From Marinobacter orientalis (GTDB lineage Bacteria > Pseudomonadota > Gammaproteobacteria > Pseudomonadales > Oleiphilaceae), in the NCBI RefSeq assembly GCF_004792665.1, contig NZ_SRZX01000001.1:1240001-1304000 (forward strand): DNA of 64,000 nucleotides, read 5' to 3'. The position numbers and the translations under genes are program-made. A model generated the notes under the pieces. It was not told the origin of the DNA and ran no database searches. It saw nothing but the letters and a program-made list of their open reading frames with translations. Positions 27,697 to 35,995 of the stretch are shown one piece after another (positions within the stretch are counted from its first letter, which is position 1; each line of letters opens with the position of its first letter).

Positions 27697-28128
27697 ATGG
27701 GCAAAACCTATCAATCAATCGTGGTCAATACGCCGGCTGAGGCGGTCTGGGAAAAGCTTCGCGACTTTCATGACCTGAGCTGGGCGCCGGATGTGATAAC
27801 CAATGTTGATGTTGTCGGGGACAAGGCAGGCGATCAGCCAGGCGCCAGGCGGGTGCTGAACGGGGCATTTCACGAGACCCTGCATGCTCTCGACGACGAC
27901 AACCGGGAGCTCACCTACAGCATTGACGAGGGCCCTTCTCCGGTCTCTTCCGGCGAAGTCAGCAGTTACGAGGGGCATGTCCGGGTTCGTCCGGTAACCG
28001 AAGGCGATGGCGGCACCTTTGTGGAGTGGTACTCACAATGGAAAGGTAATGACGAGTCTGCCGCTGAATTCTGTCACGGCATTTACGCCGGACTGCTGGA
28101 GCAGCTCAAGAAAACCCTGGAGCACTAA
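27697..28128 (+). CDS. SRPBCC family protein
   Basis: Protein of 143 residues with the START/Bet v1-like helix-grip fold typical of polyketide cyclase/SRPBCC proteins. It starts MGKTYQSIVVNTPAEAVWEKL and has the W-x-P-D-V and GARRVL features seen in MxaD-like members. A CAAGGAG site lies upstream of the ATG. It ends overlapping the convergent sterol desaturase gene by four bases. The hydrophobic pocket should bind a small lipid or aromatic, but the ligand is unknown. Confidence 0.85.
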   Translation: MGKTYQSIVVNTPAEAVWEKLRDFHDLSWAPDVITNVDVVGDKAGDQPGARRVLNGAFHETLHALDDDNRELTYSIDEGPSPVSSGEVSSYEGHVRVRPVTEGDGGTFVEWYSQWKGNDESAAEFCHGIYAGLLEQLKKTLEH

Positions 28129-28952
28129 ACGTTCAGCCTGGCTTTTTCGTGAGCAGGCCGGAAAGGCTGGATCAGCATCCGGTCCAGGCGCAGATCCTGC
28201 ACCGTGCGAAAGTCCTCAATTCCGATGGTCATGCCCAGATGGCCCTTTTCCGGCTGAGCGCGGTAGGTGCCGAACAGCCGATCCCACCAGGGCAGGTTGA
28301 AGCCGAAGTTGCTGTCGGTCTCCCGCACGATGACGGAGTGGTGGACCCGATGCATGTCGGGTGTCACCACAAACAGCCGCAAATATCTGTCAAACCAGAG
28401 CGGAAGGCGTGCGTTGCCATGGTTGAACATGGAAGTGGCATTCAGCAATACCTCAAAAATCACCACGGCCAGCGCCGGGGCACCCAGTGCCAGAACTACG
28501 GCCAGTTTGATGGCCATGGACAGAATAATCTCTATGGGATGGAAGCGCAGGCCGGTGGTCACGTCAAACTCCAGATCCGCGTGGTGCATCCGGTGCAGGC
28601 GCCAGAGCCAGGGCACGGCATGGAACAGCCGGTGCTGGAAGTAGATGGCGGCATCCAGCAGCAGAACCGATACAATGACCGTAAGCCAGCCTGGCAGCGA
28701 CACCAGATTCAGCAAGCCCCAACCGTTTTCCGATGCCATAAAGGCTGTACCAACCGCCGCCACCGGAAATACCAGGCGTACCGCCAGGGTGTCCACAACA
28801 ACGATAAGCAGATTGTTGGGCCAGCGGGTCAGTCGACCGATCTGCTGGGGCCTGCGCGCCGCAAACACTTCCCATACAGCCATCACGGCCAGCACTGAAA
28901 GAAAAAAACTGACCCGAATGAGGGGTTCGTGTTCAAGCAGTGTGTCGGTCAC
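28125..28952 (-). CDS. Sterol desaturase / fatty acid hydroxylase family protein
   Basis: Integral membrane di-iron oxygenase-like protein of 275 residues. It has the three histidine clusters of the superfamily: FQHRLFH, HRMHHAD and HRVHHS, spread over about four membrane segments. It starts at GTG; no better ATG is visible at the N-terminus. It would hydroxylate or desaturate a lipid, but bacterial members vary and the substrate is not known. It follows the ArsR-rhodanese gene by 14 bases on the same strand and may be cotranscribed with it. Confidence 0.88.
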   Translation of the reverse strand: MTDTLLEHEPLIRVSFFLSVLAVMAVWEVFAARRPQQIGRLTRWPNNLLIVVVDTLAVRLVFPVAAVGTAFMASENGWGLLNLVSLPGWLTVIVSVLLLDAAIYFQHRLFHAVPWLWRLHRMHHADLEFDVTTGLRFHPIEIILSMAIKLAVVLALGAPALAVVIFEVLLNATSMFNHGNARLPLWFDRYLRLFVVTPDMHRVHHSVIVRETDSNFGFNLPWWDRLFGTYRAQPEKGHLGMTIGIEDFRTVQDLRLDRMLIQPFRPAHEKARLNV

Positions 28953-28966
28953 AACAGCGTCTCAGG

Positions 28967-29641
28967 TTAATGGATGGGCAGCCCAGCTGCTTTCCATTCT
29001 GGAAAGCCTTCGTCGAAACGACGCACCTGATAGCCCAGTTTCCTCAGGCGCTGAACCGCCTCGTGGGAAAGCACGCAATAGGGGCCGCGGCAGTAGGCAA
29101 TAATTTCCCGGTCCCTGGGCAACTCGTCCAGCATGGACTCAAGCTGCCCCAGCGGAATATTGATCGCCGTGGGCAGGTGTCCTGCCTCAAACTCCTCTTC
29201 CGGGCGCACATCAAGTAATGCCACGTCACCACTATTCAGGCCCGAAAGCAGTTCATCCCGGGAGATGGCTTCCAGGGCTCCATCCGGGTTGGCATCGGGA
29301 AACATCCGGCTGACCAGGCGTTCCATTTCCGCAAGATTGGTTTCAGCCACCTCTCGCATCAGCCCCATGAGCGTCACAATCCGCTGGTCAGTGAGCCGGT
29401 AAAGCATCTGCTTGCCGCAGCGGGTGGCTGTAACCAGCCCGGCTCTGCGCAGATGTTGCAGATGCGCCGAGGCATTTCCGACTGTCAGGTCCGCTGTGCT
29501 GGCGAGGGTTTCCACGGAAGCCTCACCCTGGGCAATACGCTCCAGCAGCATGAGGCGGTGGCCACTTCCCAGAGCCTTGCCAACCTGGGCCAGGGTATCG
29601 AACAGATCCTGTCGGGATGTCATTGCTGTTTTGAGCTCCAT
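28967..29641 (-). CDS. ArsR-type regulator fused to a rhodanese domain
   Basis: Two-domain protein. Residues about 10-100 form an ArsR/SmtB winged helix (LASTADLTVGNASAHLQHLRRAGLV and KQMLYRLTD). Residues about 125-222 form a rhodanese domain whose loop reads AYCRGPYCVLSHEAV, with the sulfur-carrying Cys in CRGPYC. Such fusions sense or carry sulfane sulfur. The ATG at 29641 is taken; an internal ATG at 29623 is possible. It is divergent from the dsrE-like gene, with a perfect palindrome over that gene's promoter, which suggests repression of both. Confidence 0.88.
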   Translation of the reverse strand: MELKTAMTSRQDLFDTLAQVGKALGSGHRLMLLERIAQGEASVETLASTADLTVGNASAHLQHLRRAGLVTATRCGKQMLYRLTDQRIVTLMGLMREVAETNLAEMERLVSRMFPDANPDGALEAISRDELLSGLNSGDVALLDVRPEEEFEAGHLPTAINIPLGQLESMLDELPRDREIIAYCRGPYCVLSHEAVQRLRKLGYQVRRFDEGFPEWKAAGLPIH

Positions 29642-29661
29642 CAAATTCTCGGAATTGTTAC

Positions 29662-29704
29662 TTGACAGGTGATGACGTTATTTTATTCTAATGATAATTA
29701 GAAT
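29662..29704 (+). promoter_or_regulatory. Promoter of the DsrE gene with ArsR-type operator
   Basis: A -35 TTGACA at 29662-29667 and -10 TATTCT at 29684-29689 with a 16-base spacer. The perfect inverted repeat ATTCTAAT-GATA-ATTAGAAT spans 29685-29704, covering the -10. This is the expected operator for the ArsR-rhodanese regulator encoded divergently. Confidence 0.75.
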
Positions 29705-29724
29705 GTTGGCAAGAGGGAAAAGCC

Positions 29725-30069
29725 ATGAATACGCTGATTATCATCAACGATCCTCCCTACGGTACCGAACGGCTCTATAACGGATTGCGACTGGCTCACG
29801 CCCTGCTGAAAAAGGAGTGTGATGTGACGGTGTTCCTGATGGGCGACGCAGTTACCGGGGCCAAGGCCGGGCAGAAAACCCCGGACGGTTTCTATAACGC
29901 GGAACGGATGATCAAACGCGTTGCTATCAAGGGCGCTGTGCTGATGTGCGGAACCTGTATGGATGCCCGCGGAATTACTGAAGAAGAAATGGTTGAAGGC
30001 GCCGACCGCAGCACCATGGACGCTCTGGCGGAGGCGACGCTGAGCGCCGACAGGGTGCTGGTGTTCTGA
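29725..30069 (+). CDS. DsrE family protein
   Basis: DsrE/DsrF-like protein of 114 residues, a fold used in sulfur relay. It starts TLIIINDPPYGTERLYNGLRLA and has an active-region pair of cysteines in VLMCGTCMDARGI, matching the persulfide-carrying position of DsrE/YchN proteins. It lies under a promoter overlapped by a palindrome and opposite an ArsR-rhodanese regulator, so it is likely induced by sulfide or polysulfide. This regulation is inferred from the layout. Confidence 0.87.
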   Translation: MNTLIIINDPPYGTERLYNGLRLAHALLKKECDVTVFLMGDAVTGAKAGQKTPDGFYNAERMIKRVAIKGAVLMCGTCMDARGITEEEMVEGADRSTMDALAEATLSADRVLVF

Positions 30070-30103
30070 ACAGGGGTTTCTCGCCGGTCAGATTGATGTA
30101 TGT

Positions 30104-30128
30104 CACCCATAACGTCCGCTTATGGGTG
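30104..30128. promoter_or_regulatory. Hairpin or operator upstream of oleate hydratase
   Basis: Perfect inverted repeat CACCCATA ... TATGGGTG with a nine-base loop, between the DsrE stop and the oleate hydratase start. No T tract follows, so it is either a weak terminator or a regulator site. Confidence 0.4.
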
Positions 30129-30171
30129 CAGACTACGGGGATATTCGCCTCTCAGGAAAGGAGATCCTTCA

Positions 30172-32190
30172 ATGGCCCGTCCAGATATCCCCGCAACAGC
30201 ATCCTCAAAACTGCAAGTCCATATCGACGCTCTGCAGGCGCAGGAGGTCGAAGTCACCCCCGACGCTTCCTCCCGGCACCTGCACAACGGTCTCGATACG
30301 CCGCTGCCACCGGCGGACCTGCACGGTGCCTATGTCAATAATCGCCCGCTGCCCACCGAAGGTATCACAAACCGGCGCACCTGGATTGTGGGTAGTGGTA
30401 TCGCCGGCCTGTCCGCCGCTTTCTTTCTGATCCGCGACGGTCATATGCCGGCTGGCAATATAACCTTCCTGGAAGAGCAGGACATTGAGGGCGGTTCCCT
30501 TGATGGCGCCGGTAACGCCGAGGACGGTTACATCGTGCGCGGTGGCCGGGAAATGGAAATGACCTACCAGAATTTCTGGGATGTTTTCTCGGAAATACCA
30601 GCTCTGGAATTGCCGGAACCTTTTACCGTGCTGGATGAATACCGCATCGTAAATGATGCTGACAAGAACTGGTCAAAGGCACGGTTGCTGGAGAAGCAGG
30701 GCCAGATCCGGGACTTTTCGACCATGGAGCTGAGCAAACGGCAGCAGCTGGAAGTGGTCAGGCTTCTGCTTGCGCGCAAGGAGGACCTGGATGACATCAC
30801 CGTTGAGGAATGGTTCAGTGAAGGGTTTCTGAACAGCAACTTCTACACCTTCTGGCGGACGATGTTTGCCTTCCAGAACTGGCATTCCGTGCTTGAAATG
30901 AAACTCTACATGCACCGTTTCCTGCACCTGATGGACGGGCTCAACGACATGACCTCGCTCGTCTTTCCGAAATACAATCAATACGATGCTTTCGTGCGCC
31001 CACTGATGAACTGGCTGAAAAACCAGGGTGTTAACATCCAGTACGACACGATTGTCGAAAACCTGGAGATGGAAACCTCTGGTGACACCCGAACGGTCAC
31101 GGCTATCCAGTGCCATGGCAGCGAAGGAGACAAGACCTTTAACGTCGGCGAGCGTGACCTGGTGTTCATTACCACCGGCTCGATGACCGAAGACACTGCC
31201 TACGGCGATGACGACACGGCGCCGCAACTGAAAGAAAGCAGCGAGGCGGGCGCGGGTTCAGGCTGGCAGTTGTGGAAAAACCTGGCGCAGCAATCGGACG
31301 TGTTTGGCCGGCCGGAGAAGTTTTGCGGCAACATACCGGGTTCAACCTGGGAGTCCGTCACCCTGACCTGCAGGCCCTCCCCCTTGATGGACAAGCTCCG
31401 GGAGCTGTCGGTCAACGACCCCTGGTCCGGTTTCACGGCAACAGGGGGCATCATCACCTTTACCGATTCTGCCTGGCTGATGAGCTTCACCTGCAACCGT
31501 CAGCCACACTTCCCGGATCAGCCTGATGACGTGATTGTGCTGTGGACCTATGCCCTGTTGATGGAAAGGCCCGGCGATTACGTCAAAAAGCCGATGCCGG
31601 AATGTACCGGCAAGGAGGTGCTGGCCGAGATGTGCTATCACCTGGGCCTGGTTGATCAGCTCGACGAGGTGATGGCCGCCACTAAAACCCGGATTGCGCT
31701 GATGCCCTACATCACCGCCCAGTTCATGCCGCGCGCCAAAGGTGACCGGCCATGGGTCGTGCCGCAAGGCTGCAGCAACCTGGCCTGCATGGGCCAGTTT
31801 GTGGAGACCCACAACGATGTGGTGTTCACCCTGGAAAGCTCGGTGCGCACAGCCCGGGTTGGCGTCTACAGCCTGCTGGGTATCAATAAACAGGTGCCGG
31901 ACATCTATCCGGGCCAGTACGATATCCGCCGGCTGCTGCGGGCGACCCGTACCCTGAACAACGATGAGGCGTTTCTGGGCGAAGGCTTCCTGCGTAGGAT
32001 TCTCGGCGGCACCTATTTCGAACATATCCTGCCGCTGGGCCCGGATGAGAAGGCCGAGGAGCTGAGCCGGCCGGGATTGTTCGAGCAGCAGGTCCAGGCT
32101 GTTCGGGGCCTTGTCGAAGACAATCACACACTGGAAGAAGCCAGGGACTGGGTTCAGGGTGTATTGAGCAAGTTGCGAGGGCGCCGCTGA
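30172..32190 (+). CDS. ohyA: Oleate hydratase
   Basis: FAD-dependent oleate hydratase (myosin-cross-reactive antigen family) of 672 residues. It adds water to the cis-9 double bond of oleate, giving 10-hydroxystearate. The FAD motif is [19 protein letters not shown], and the conserved active-site region [15 protein letters not shown] is intact. The ATG at 30172 has an AAAGGAGA site; the longer frame to 30100 is rejected. The enzyme detoxifies or stores unsaturated fatty acids. It fits a lipid-rich lifestyle with the wax ester synthase at 59061, although the two are not linked. Confidence 0.93.
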   Translation: MARPDIPATASSKLQVHIDALQAQEVEVTPDASSRHLHNGLDTPLPPADLHGAYVNNRPLPTEGITNRRTWIVGSGIAGLSAAFFLIRDGHMPAGNITFLEEQDIEGGSLDGAGNAEDGYIVRGGREMEMTYQNFWDVFSEIPALELPEPFTVLDEYRIVNDADKNWSKARLLEKQGQIRDFSTMELSKRQQLEVVRLLLARKEDLDDITVEEWFSEGFLNSNFYTFWRTMFAFQNWHSVLEMKLYMHRFLHLMDGLNDMTSLVFPKYNQYDAFVRPLMNWLKNQGVNIQYDTIVENLEMETSGDTRTVTAIQCHGSEGDKTFNVGERDLVFITTGSMTEDTAYGDDDTAPQLKESSEAGAGSGWQLWKNLAQQSDVFGRPEKFCGNIPGSTWESVTLTCRPSPLMDKLRELSVNDPWSGFTATGGIITFTDSAWLMSFTCNRQPHFPDQPDDVIVLWTYALLMERPGDYVKKPMPECTGKEVLAEMCYHLGLVDQLDEVMAATKTRIALMPYITAQFMPRAKGDRPWVVPQGCSNLACMGQFVETHNDVVFTLESSVRTARVGVYSLLGINKQVPDIYPGQYDIRRLLRATRTLNNDEAFLGEGFLRRILGGTYFEHILPLGPDEKAEELSRPGLFEQQVQAVRGLVEDNHTLEEARDWVQGVLSKLRGRR

Positions 32191-32206
32191 CGCCAGTCGT
32201 CTGAAA

Positions 32207-32233
32207 CCGCCAGCCAGGCCCCTGAGCTGGCGG
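32207..32233 (+). terminator. Possible terminator hairpin after oleate hydratase
   Basis: CCGCCAGC and GCTGGCGG pair perfectly around an eleven-base loop, 17 bases after the stop codon. There is no clear T tract. Confidence 0.45.
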
Positions 32234-32348
32234 ATTCATTACCTCACCAGAATGACTCCATTGTAGCTACCCCTCCAGATCTCGCACCTGCAACAACGCC
32301 GGGTTACGTGTGTCTTGTCCATAAGTCGCAGTAAATCATCTGAATTCT

Positions 32349-32373
32349 GTAACACCCGCTGATGTGATGTGTC
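32349..32373 (+). promoter_or_regulatory. ECF-type promoter motif upstream of the TTLL gene
   Basis: GTAACA at 32349, then 14 bases, then GTGTC at 32369-32373. The same pair with the same spacing and a shared CTGTAACAYCC context occurs at 37853-37877. An inverted repeat CACCCGC/GCGGGTG (32353-32359 and 32377-32383) brackets the -10 element. Confidence 0.6.
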
Positions 32374-32433
32374 CATGCGGGTGTGCAACAGAGAATAAAG
32401 ACAGGTTCAGGGCGCAAGGGAGAACAGTTCGAC

Positions 32434-34860
32434 ATGACTCGACACTACTGGATGGGCGGCAACCGCACCTACGAGCAGGACCGCTTTTTTGAAGCATCAC
32501 TTGATCAGGACCGCTGGCAGAAAGGCGACAGCCCGGACGACTGGAACGCCTGCTGGTATACGGGCATGCCCGACCCGGAGTTTTTCAGGCACGTCGGCCC
32601 CGGGCGCAAGATCAACCATATCCCGGGCAACAATGCCCTGACCGTCAAAAGCCGGCTTTACCAGAGCCTTCTGACGCTTCGCGACCGGGTGAGCCTCCAG
32701 GATACCGGACAGAACGGTCAGGTTGATCGTCTGCAGTTTTTCCCGCGAGTCTATTCCATGCCCGGGGATTACCATGCCTTCCAGCAGGAAGCACTGGATG
32801 AGCCTTCCAAACGCTGGATCCTGAAACCCAAGAACGCGGCACGTGGCAAGGGCATTCAACTGGTTAAGGACCCGGCTAATGTGCCCATGGATTCGTCGTG
32901 GATGGTGCAGGAGTACATAGAGAACCCCCATACCATGCACGGGCGCAAGTATGTGTTGCGGTTGTATGTTGCGGTCACATCGGTTGCACCTTTGCGGGTG
33001 TATCTCTACCGCCAGGGCTTTGCCAAGCTGGCATCGGCGCCTTATGACGAGGAAAACGCAGACAATCCCTATAGTTACCTCACCAATCCCGATGTTAACG
33101 CGCTGAATCTTGACGCCGATGTACCCGTGGAGTTTGTCGATCTGGATCGTTACCGTGCCTGGTTGAGGGAGCAGGGGCACGATGATGATGCCCTGTTTGC
33201 CAGGGTTGAGGATATGGTGGCCCTGACCTGCCTGTCGGCTGTCGAATCCATGCGCGAACGCTCAAGGGTGGTGGGAGCCGACACCCGTGGCTGTTATGAA
33301 TTGCTCGGGATCGACTGCCTGGTCGACAACAGGCTGAAACCCTGGGTACTGGAATGCAATCTCAGCCCTTCCCTGGAGGTCTGTGCCGGGCCTGAAAGCG
33401 GTGGTGATATTGAAGAGAGCGTCAAGGGTTCGCTGGTGGCGGACCTGGTAAGCCTGGTGGGACTGAATGGCAAGCCCGAAGCCGTTTCCGGCGCGTCTGC
33501 GGAGCAACAGTTGATCCTGGAAACAGAGAGCGAGCAGTCCCGGGCGGGCAATTTCAAGCGTCTGTTGCCGTCGGAAAACCCCGCGGCCTATCTGCCCTTT
33601 TATACGCTGCCACGGCTGGAGGACTGGGTCGTGGCGAAAGCCCTTTCCGGCAACGGCTTACCACAGCCAACCCTGCAAAGGCGCTGCGCCGAGGATATGA
33701 TCAGTGAGGATCGGGTGTATGTCTACGATACCCGGCTGGGGCATCTCAGTGTGCTGAACGAAACGGCGTCGCTGATCTGGCTTATGGCCACCGATGGTAT
33801 TGCGCCTGACGACATTGCCGATGCCCTGACCCAGTCAGCCCGGCAGAACGCTTCAGCAGAGCCCGATGCCTGGGCCATTCGGCGGGACGTCTGGAATTCT
33901 CTGGCGGACTGGGTCAACAATGGTTTTCTGGTTCAGGCGAACGCGGGTGGCGCACCCGCCACTGACCTTTCCCCTGCAGCGAATATCCCCCTGCCGCAGG
34001 TGTCCGAGCCCTATTCGTGTGTTCTTGAATGTGGCGGATTCCATGTGGAACTTTTCACCGACAGCCCGGCGGTAGTGAGCCGGATCGGCTCGTTACTTTT
34101 CCCGCTTGAATCGAAAAGCCGGCCCGGTTCCCGTTCAAGGCTCGAGGTTGTGCGTGATACCCCGGGATACACACTGATCCTTGATGGCAAGGTTGTGCAA
34201 TCGCGGCTCGCCCTTTCCCGGGTGGCGCCGGCGGTCATGGTCTGCCTGACCGGACACGCGGCAGACGAGGGCGACATCATCATTGACGCGGGCGTTGTTA
34301 CCCGGCCGGACGATCCGGCAAGTGCAGTGCTGGTTGCCAACAGTGACCCCGAGCTCGGTGATGCGCCAGCGTTGGCGCTGGCCAGCCATATCAGTGCGAG
34401 ATTTGGCCGTGCCCTGAGGATTTCCGCGAAGCCGGATGCGGCACTGTTTGCGCTTGGCCTGCCGGCACAGGTGCCTCCGGCCAGGGCTGATGATCCTGTG
34501 ATCTCGGGTCATTTTTCCGTGCATTCACCGAAGGATGGTCATGAAGTTGCGCTGCAACCGGCGTCGCTGGGGATGGCTGGCAAGGGATACCAGGTTACGA
34601 CGGTTCTGATACCCGCCCGGTCACCGTCGCAGTACGGAAGCGGTCTGCAGTCCGTGTCAGTGAACGAAACCTTGCGTTATCTCATCCCCGGTTGCTGTGG
34701 CCCTGACGGGCAACCTTTGGATGCGGCGGGGTTCTCGCGCTTTGCAGAATGGCTCGAGACAGCAGACCGATATCTGGTGGACGCAGATAACCTCGATGGC
34801 ATTGCGGCAGAGCTATCAGATGCGGATCGGCCAGAGATAGATCAAGCATTCGGGCAGTAG
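32434..34860 (+). CDS. TTLL-type ATP-grasp ligase fused to PqqD-like and HprK-like domains
   Basis: Protein of 808 residues. Residues about 1-330 match tubulin-tyrosine-ligase-like enzymes: WILKPKNAARGKGI (about 128-141) for ATP, QEYIENPHTMHGRKYVLRLY, VAVTSVAPLRVYLYRQG, YLTNPDVNA and PWVLECNLSPSLEV (about 304). Residues about 415-505 resemble a PqqD-type peptide-binding domain (RVYVYDTRLGHLSVLNETAS). Residues about 530-790 resemble an HPr-kinase-like domain without a P-loop, ending in VTTVLIPARS. The start at 32434 is favoured. TTLL enzymes ligate amino acids to protein Glu residues; the PqqD-like part could hold the leader of a substrate. Two EG-repeat exported proteins follow. Substrate and amino acid donor are unproven. 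Confidence 0.8.
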   Translation: MTRHYWMGGNRTYEQDRFFEASLDQDRWQKGDSPDDWNACWYTGMPDPEFFRHVGPGRKINHIPGNNALTVKSRLYQSLLTLRDRVSLQDTGQNGQVDRLQFFPRVYSMPGDYHAFQQEALDEPSKRWILKPKNAARGKGIQLVKDPANVPMDSSWMVQEYIENPHTMHGRKYVLRLYVAVTSVAPLRVYLYRQGFAKLASAPYDEENADNPYSYLTNPDVNALNLDADVPVEFVDLDRYRAWLREQGHDDDALFARVEDMVALTCLSAVESMRERSRVVGADTRGCYELLGIDCLVDNRLKPWVLECNLSPSLEVCAGPESGGDIEESVKGSLVADLVSLVGLNGKPEAVSGASAEQQLILETESEQSRAGNFKRLLPSENPAAYLPFYTLPRLEDWVVAKALSGNGLPQPTLQRRCAEDMISEDRVYVYDTRLGHLSVLNETASLIWLMATDGIAPDDIADALTQSARQNASAEPDAWAIRRDVWNSLADWVNNGFLVQANAGGAPATDLSPAANIPLPQVSEPYSCVLECGGFHVELFTDSPAVVSRIGSLLFPLESKSRPGSRSRLEVVRDTPGYTLILDGKVVQSRLALSRVAPAVMVCLTGHAADEGDIIIDAGVVTRPDDPASAVLVANSDPELGDAPALALASHISARFGRALRISAKPDAALFALGLPAQVPPARADDPVISGHFSVHSPKDGHEVALQPASLGMAGKGYQVTTVLIPARSPSQYGSGLQSVSVNETLRYLIPGCCGPDGQPLDAAGFSRFAEWLETADRYLVDADNLDGIAAELSDADRPEIDQAFGQ

Positions 34861-34869
34861 CCTGAAGAT

Positions 34870-34889
34870 CCGGGCACACATATGCCCGG
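34870..34889 (+). terminator. Hairpin between the TTLL gene and the EG-repeat peptide gene
   Basis: CCGGGCA and TGCCCGG pair around a six-base loop directly after the TTLL stop. It has no T tract, so it may act as a processing or attenuation site that sets the ratio of enzyme to peptide. Confidence 0.4.
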
Positions 34890-34924
34890 TGTTAACCAGA
34901 GAAACGGATAGGAGAGGAAATATC

Positions 34925-35233
34925 ATGTCCAGAGATATTCAGAAAAGACAGTTGTTGCGAAAGCTTGCCAGGGGTATCACCTACACCGGGCCGATGCTGG
35001 CTGTTGTGGTTGGCGCTTCGGCCTTGGGTACGGCTACCGCTGCAGAAGTGAATGCCCAGAGTGAGTACATGATGCTTGCAGCGGGTGAAGCGGAAGCAGA
35101 AGGCGAGGCCAAAGGTGAAGCTGAAGGTAAAGCCGAGGGTGAAGGAGAAGGAGAACGAGAAAGCGAAGGCGAAGGTGAAGGAGAAAGCGAAGCCGAAGGT
35201 GAAGGAGAGGGTGAAGGTGAAGCCGAGGGCTGA
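34925..35233 (+). CDS. Exported EG-repeat peptide, putative TTLL substrate
   Basis: Protein of 102 residues with a strong AGGAGAGG ribosome site. N-terminal KRQLLRKLARG (residues 7-17) is followed by a hydrophobic segment (about 20-40) with a signal peptidase-like ATA-A end. Residues 54-102 strictly alternate: every odd position from 55 to 101 is Glu (22) or Lys (63 and 69), and the others are Gly, Ala, Ser or one Arg. The codons vary, so this is selected protein sequence rather than a slipped DNA repeat. The leader motif occurs at the same residues in the cytochrome at 35996. The tail resembles the Glu/Gly-rich tails modified by TTLL enzymes. No known family is recognised. Confidence 0.75.
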   Translation: MSRDIQKRQLLRKLARGITYTGPMLAVVVGASALGTATAAEVNAQSEYMMLAAGEAEAEGEAKGEAEGKAEGEGEGERESEGEGEGESEAEGEGEGEGEAEG

Positions 35234-35270
35234 GCCGGAATCTGCGGCACCTGAAAAGGCAGTGGCCCGG

Positions 35271-35302
35271 CCAGGGGGAATCGGATTTATCGATAACCCT
35301 GG
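35271..35302 (+). terminator. Hairpin after the EG-repeat peptide gene
   Basis: CCAGGG and CCCTGG pair at the ends, with a further inner ATCG/CGAT pairing and, with a bulge, an outer GGCC/GGCC. It lies 38 bases after the stop of the EG-repeat peptide. A T tract is not obvious. Confidence 0.45.
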
Positions 35303-35374
35303 CGCCGGGGCCAGTCTGCGGCTCCTTTGCTGCTTTCAGTGAATGAATCAACCCAGACGATACGGGTGAAAAAA

Positions 35375-35938
35375 ATGCCAAATTCAAGTTCCGGGTCTGT
35401 TAGTTGTGAAGAACTTGTTGCCGAAAATGCCCACGCCATCAACCAGCTTGCAGAGCTGCTTGTTGAGTTGCCTGGAAAGCTTTATCGGCAAACGTTCGGG
35501 GCGAAAAAACAGCACGTAATCGGTAAACATGTGCGCCATATCATTGACCACTACATGGCTCTTCTGAAAGCCGTTAACGGACGATCCGCCGGGCCACTCG
35601 ATTACGAGAAAAGGGAGCGTGAGGAAAGGCTGGAGCTGGATAATTACGCCGCCTGCAACAGGCTTCTTGCCATCATCAACTTGCTGGGTCGTTTCGCTGA
35701 TGTGCCGCAGAATGCGCCACTGGAGATGGAACATCTCAGTGATAATCAGCGTCGCACTGTCGCCACCAGTATTGACCGGGAACTGGTGTTCCTGGCCAGT
35801 CACACCATTCACCACATGGCCATTATCGCGATGCTGGCGGAACAGGGCGGGGTCGAAATCCGTGACGGATTCGGAGTTCATCCTTCAACCCTGCGCCATC
35901 AAAAGCAGCTCAAAGCGCAGATGGCAAAGATCGCATGA
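35375..35938 (+). CDS. DinB-like metal-dependent protein
   Basis: Protein of 187 residues with a four-helix DinB/YfiT-like fold. The histidines that would bind a metal are in IGKHVRHIIDHYMALL and LASHTIHHMAIIAML, and the tail reads FGVHPSTLRHQ. DinB-like proteins include thiol transferases and hydrolases; which this one is cannot be told. The ATG at 35375 is preferred to 35327. It sits between the two EG-repeat genes, 141 bases after the peptide and 57 before the cytochrome, so it is probably part of the same cluster. Confidence 0.75.
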   Translation: MPNSSSGSVSCEELVAENAHAINQLAELLVELPGKLYRQTFGAKKQHVIGKHVRHIIDHYMALLKAVNGRSAGPLDYEKREREERLELDNYAACNRLLAIINLLGRFADVPQNAPLEMEHLSDNQRRTVATSIDRELVFLASHTIHHMAIIAMLAEQGGVEIRDGFGVHPSTLRHQKQLKAQMAKIA

Positions 35939-35995
35939 ACACCGGGTTCATGCCAAAAAAAATCCAATAATCAATGATGATCGGAGAGTGATCAA

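Noticed and set aside
35084-35233. EG tract as a slipped DNA satellite or assembly artefact
   Set aside because: Codons vary irregularly between repeats and a shorter tract obeying the same rule occurs in a separate gene, so it is unlikely to be a copy error.
35076-35342. Lys-rich 88-residue frame in the EG-repeat gene (other frame)
   Set aside because: It is the same repetitive DNA read in a second frame; the frame with the leader and ribosome site is the real one.
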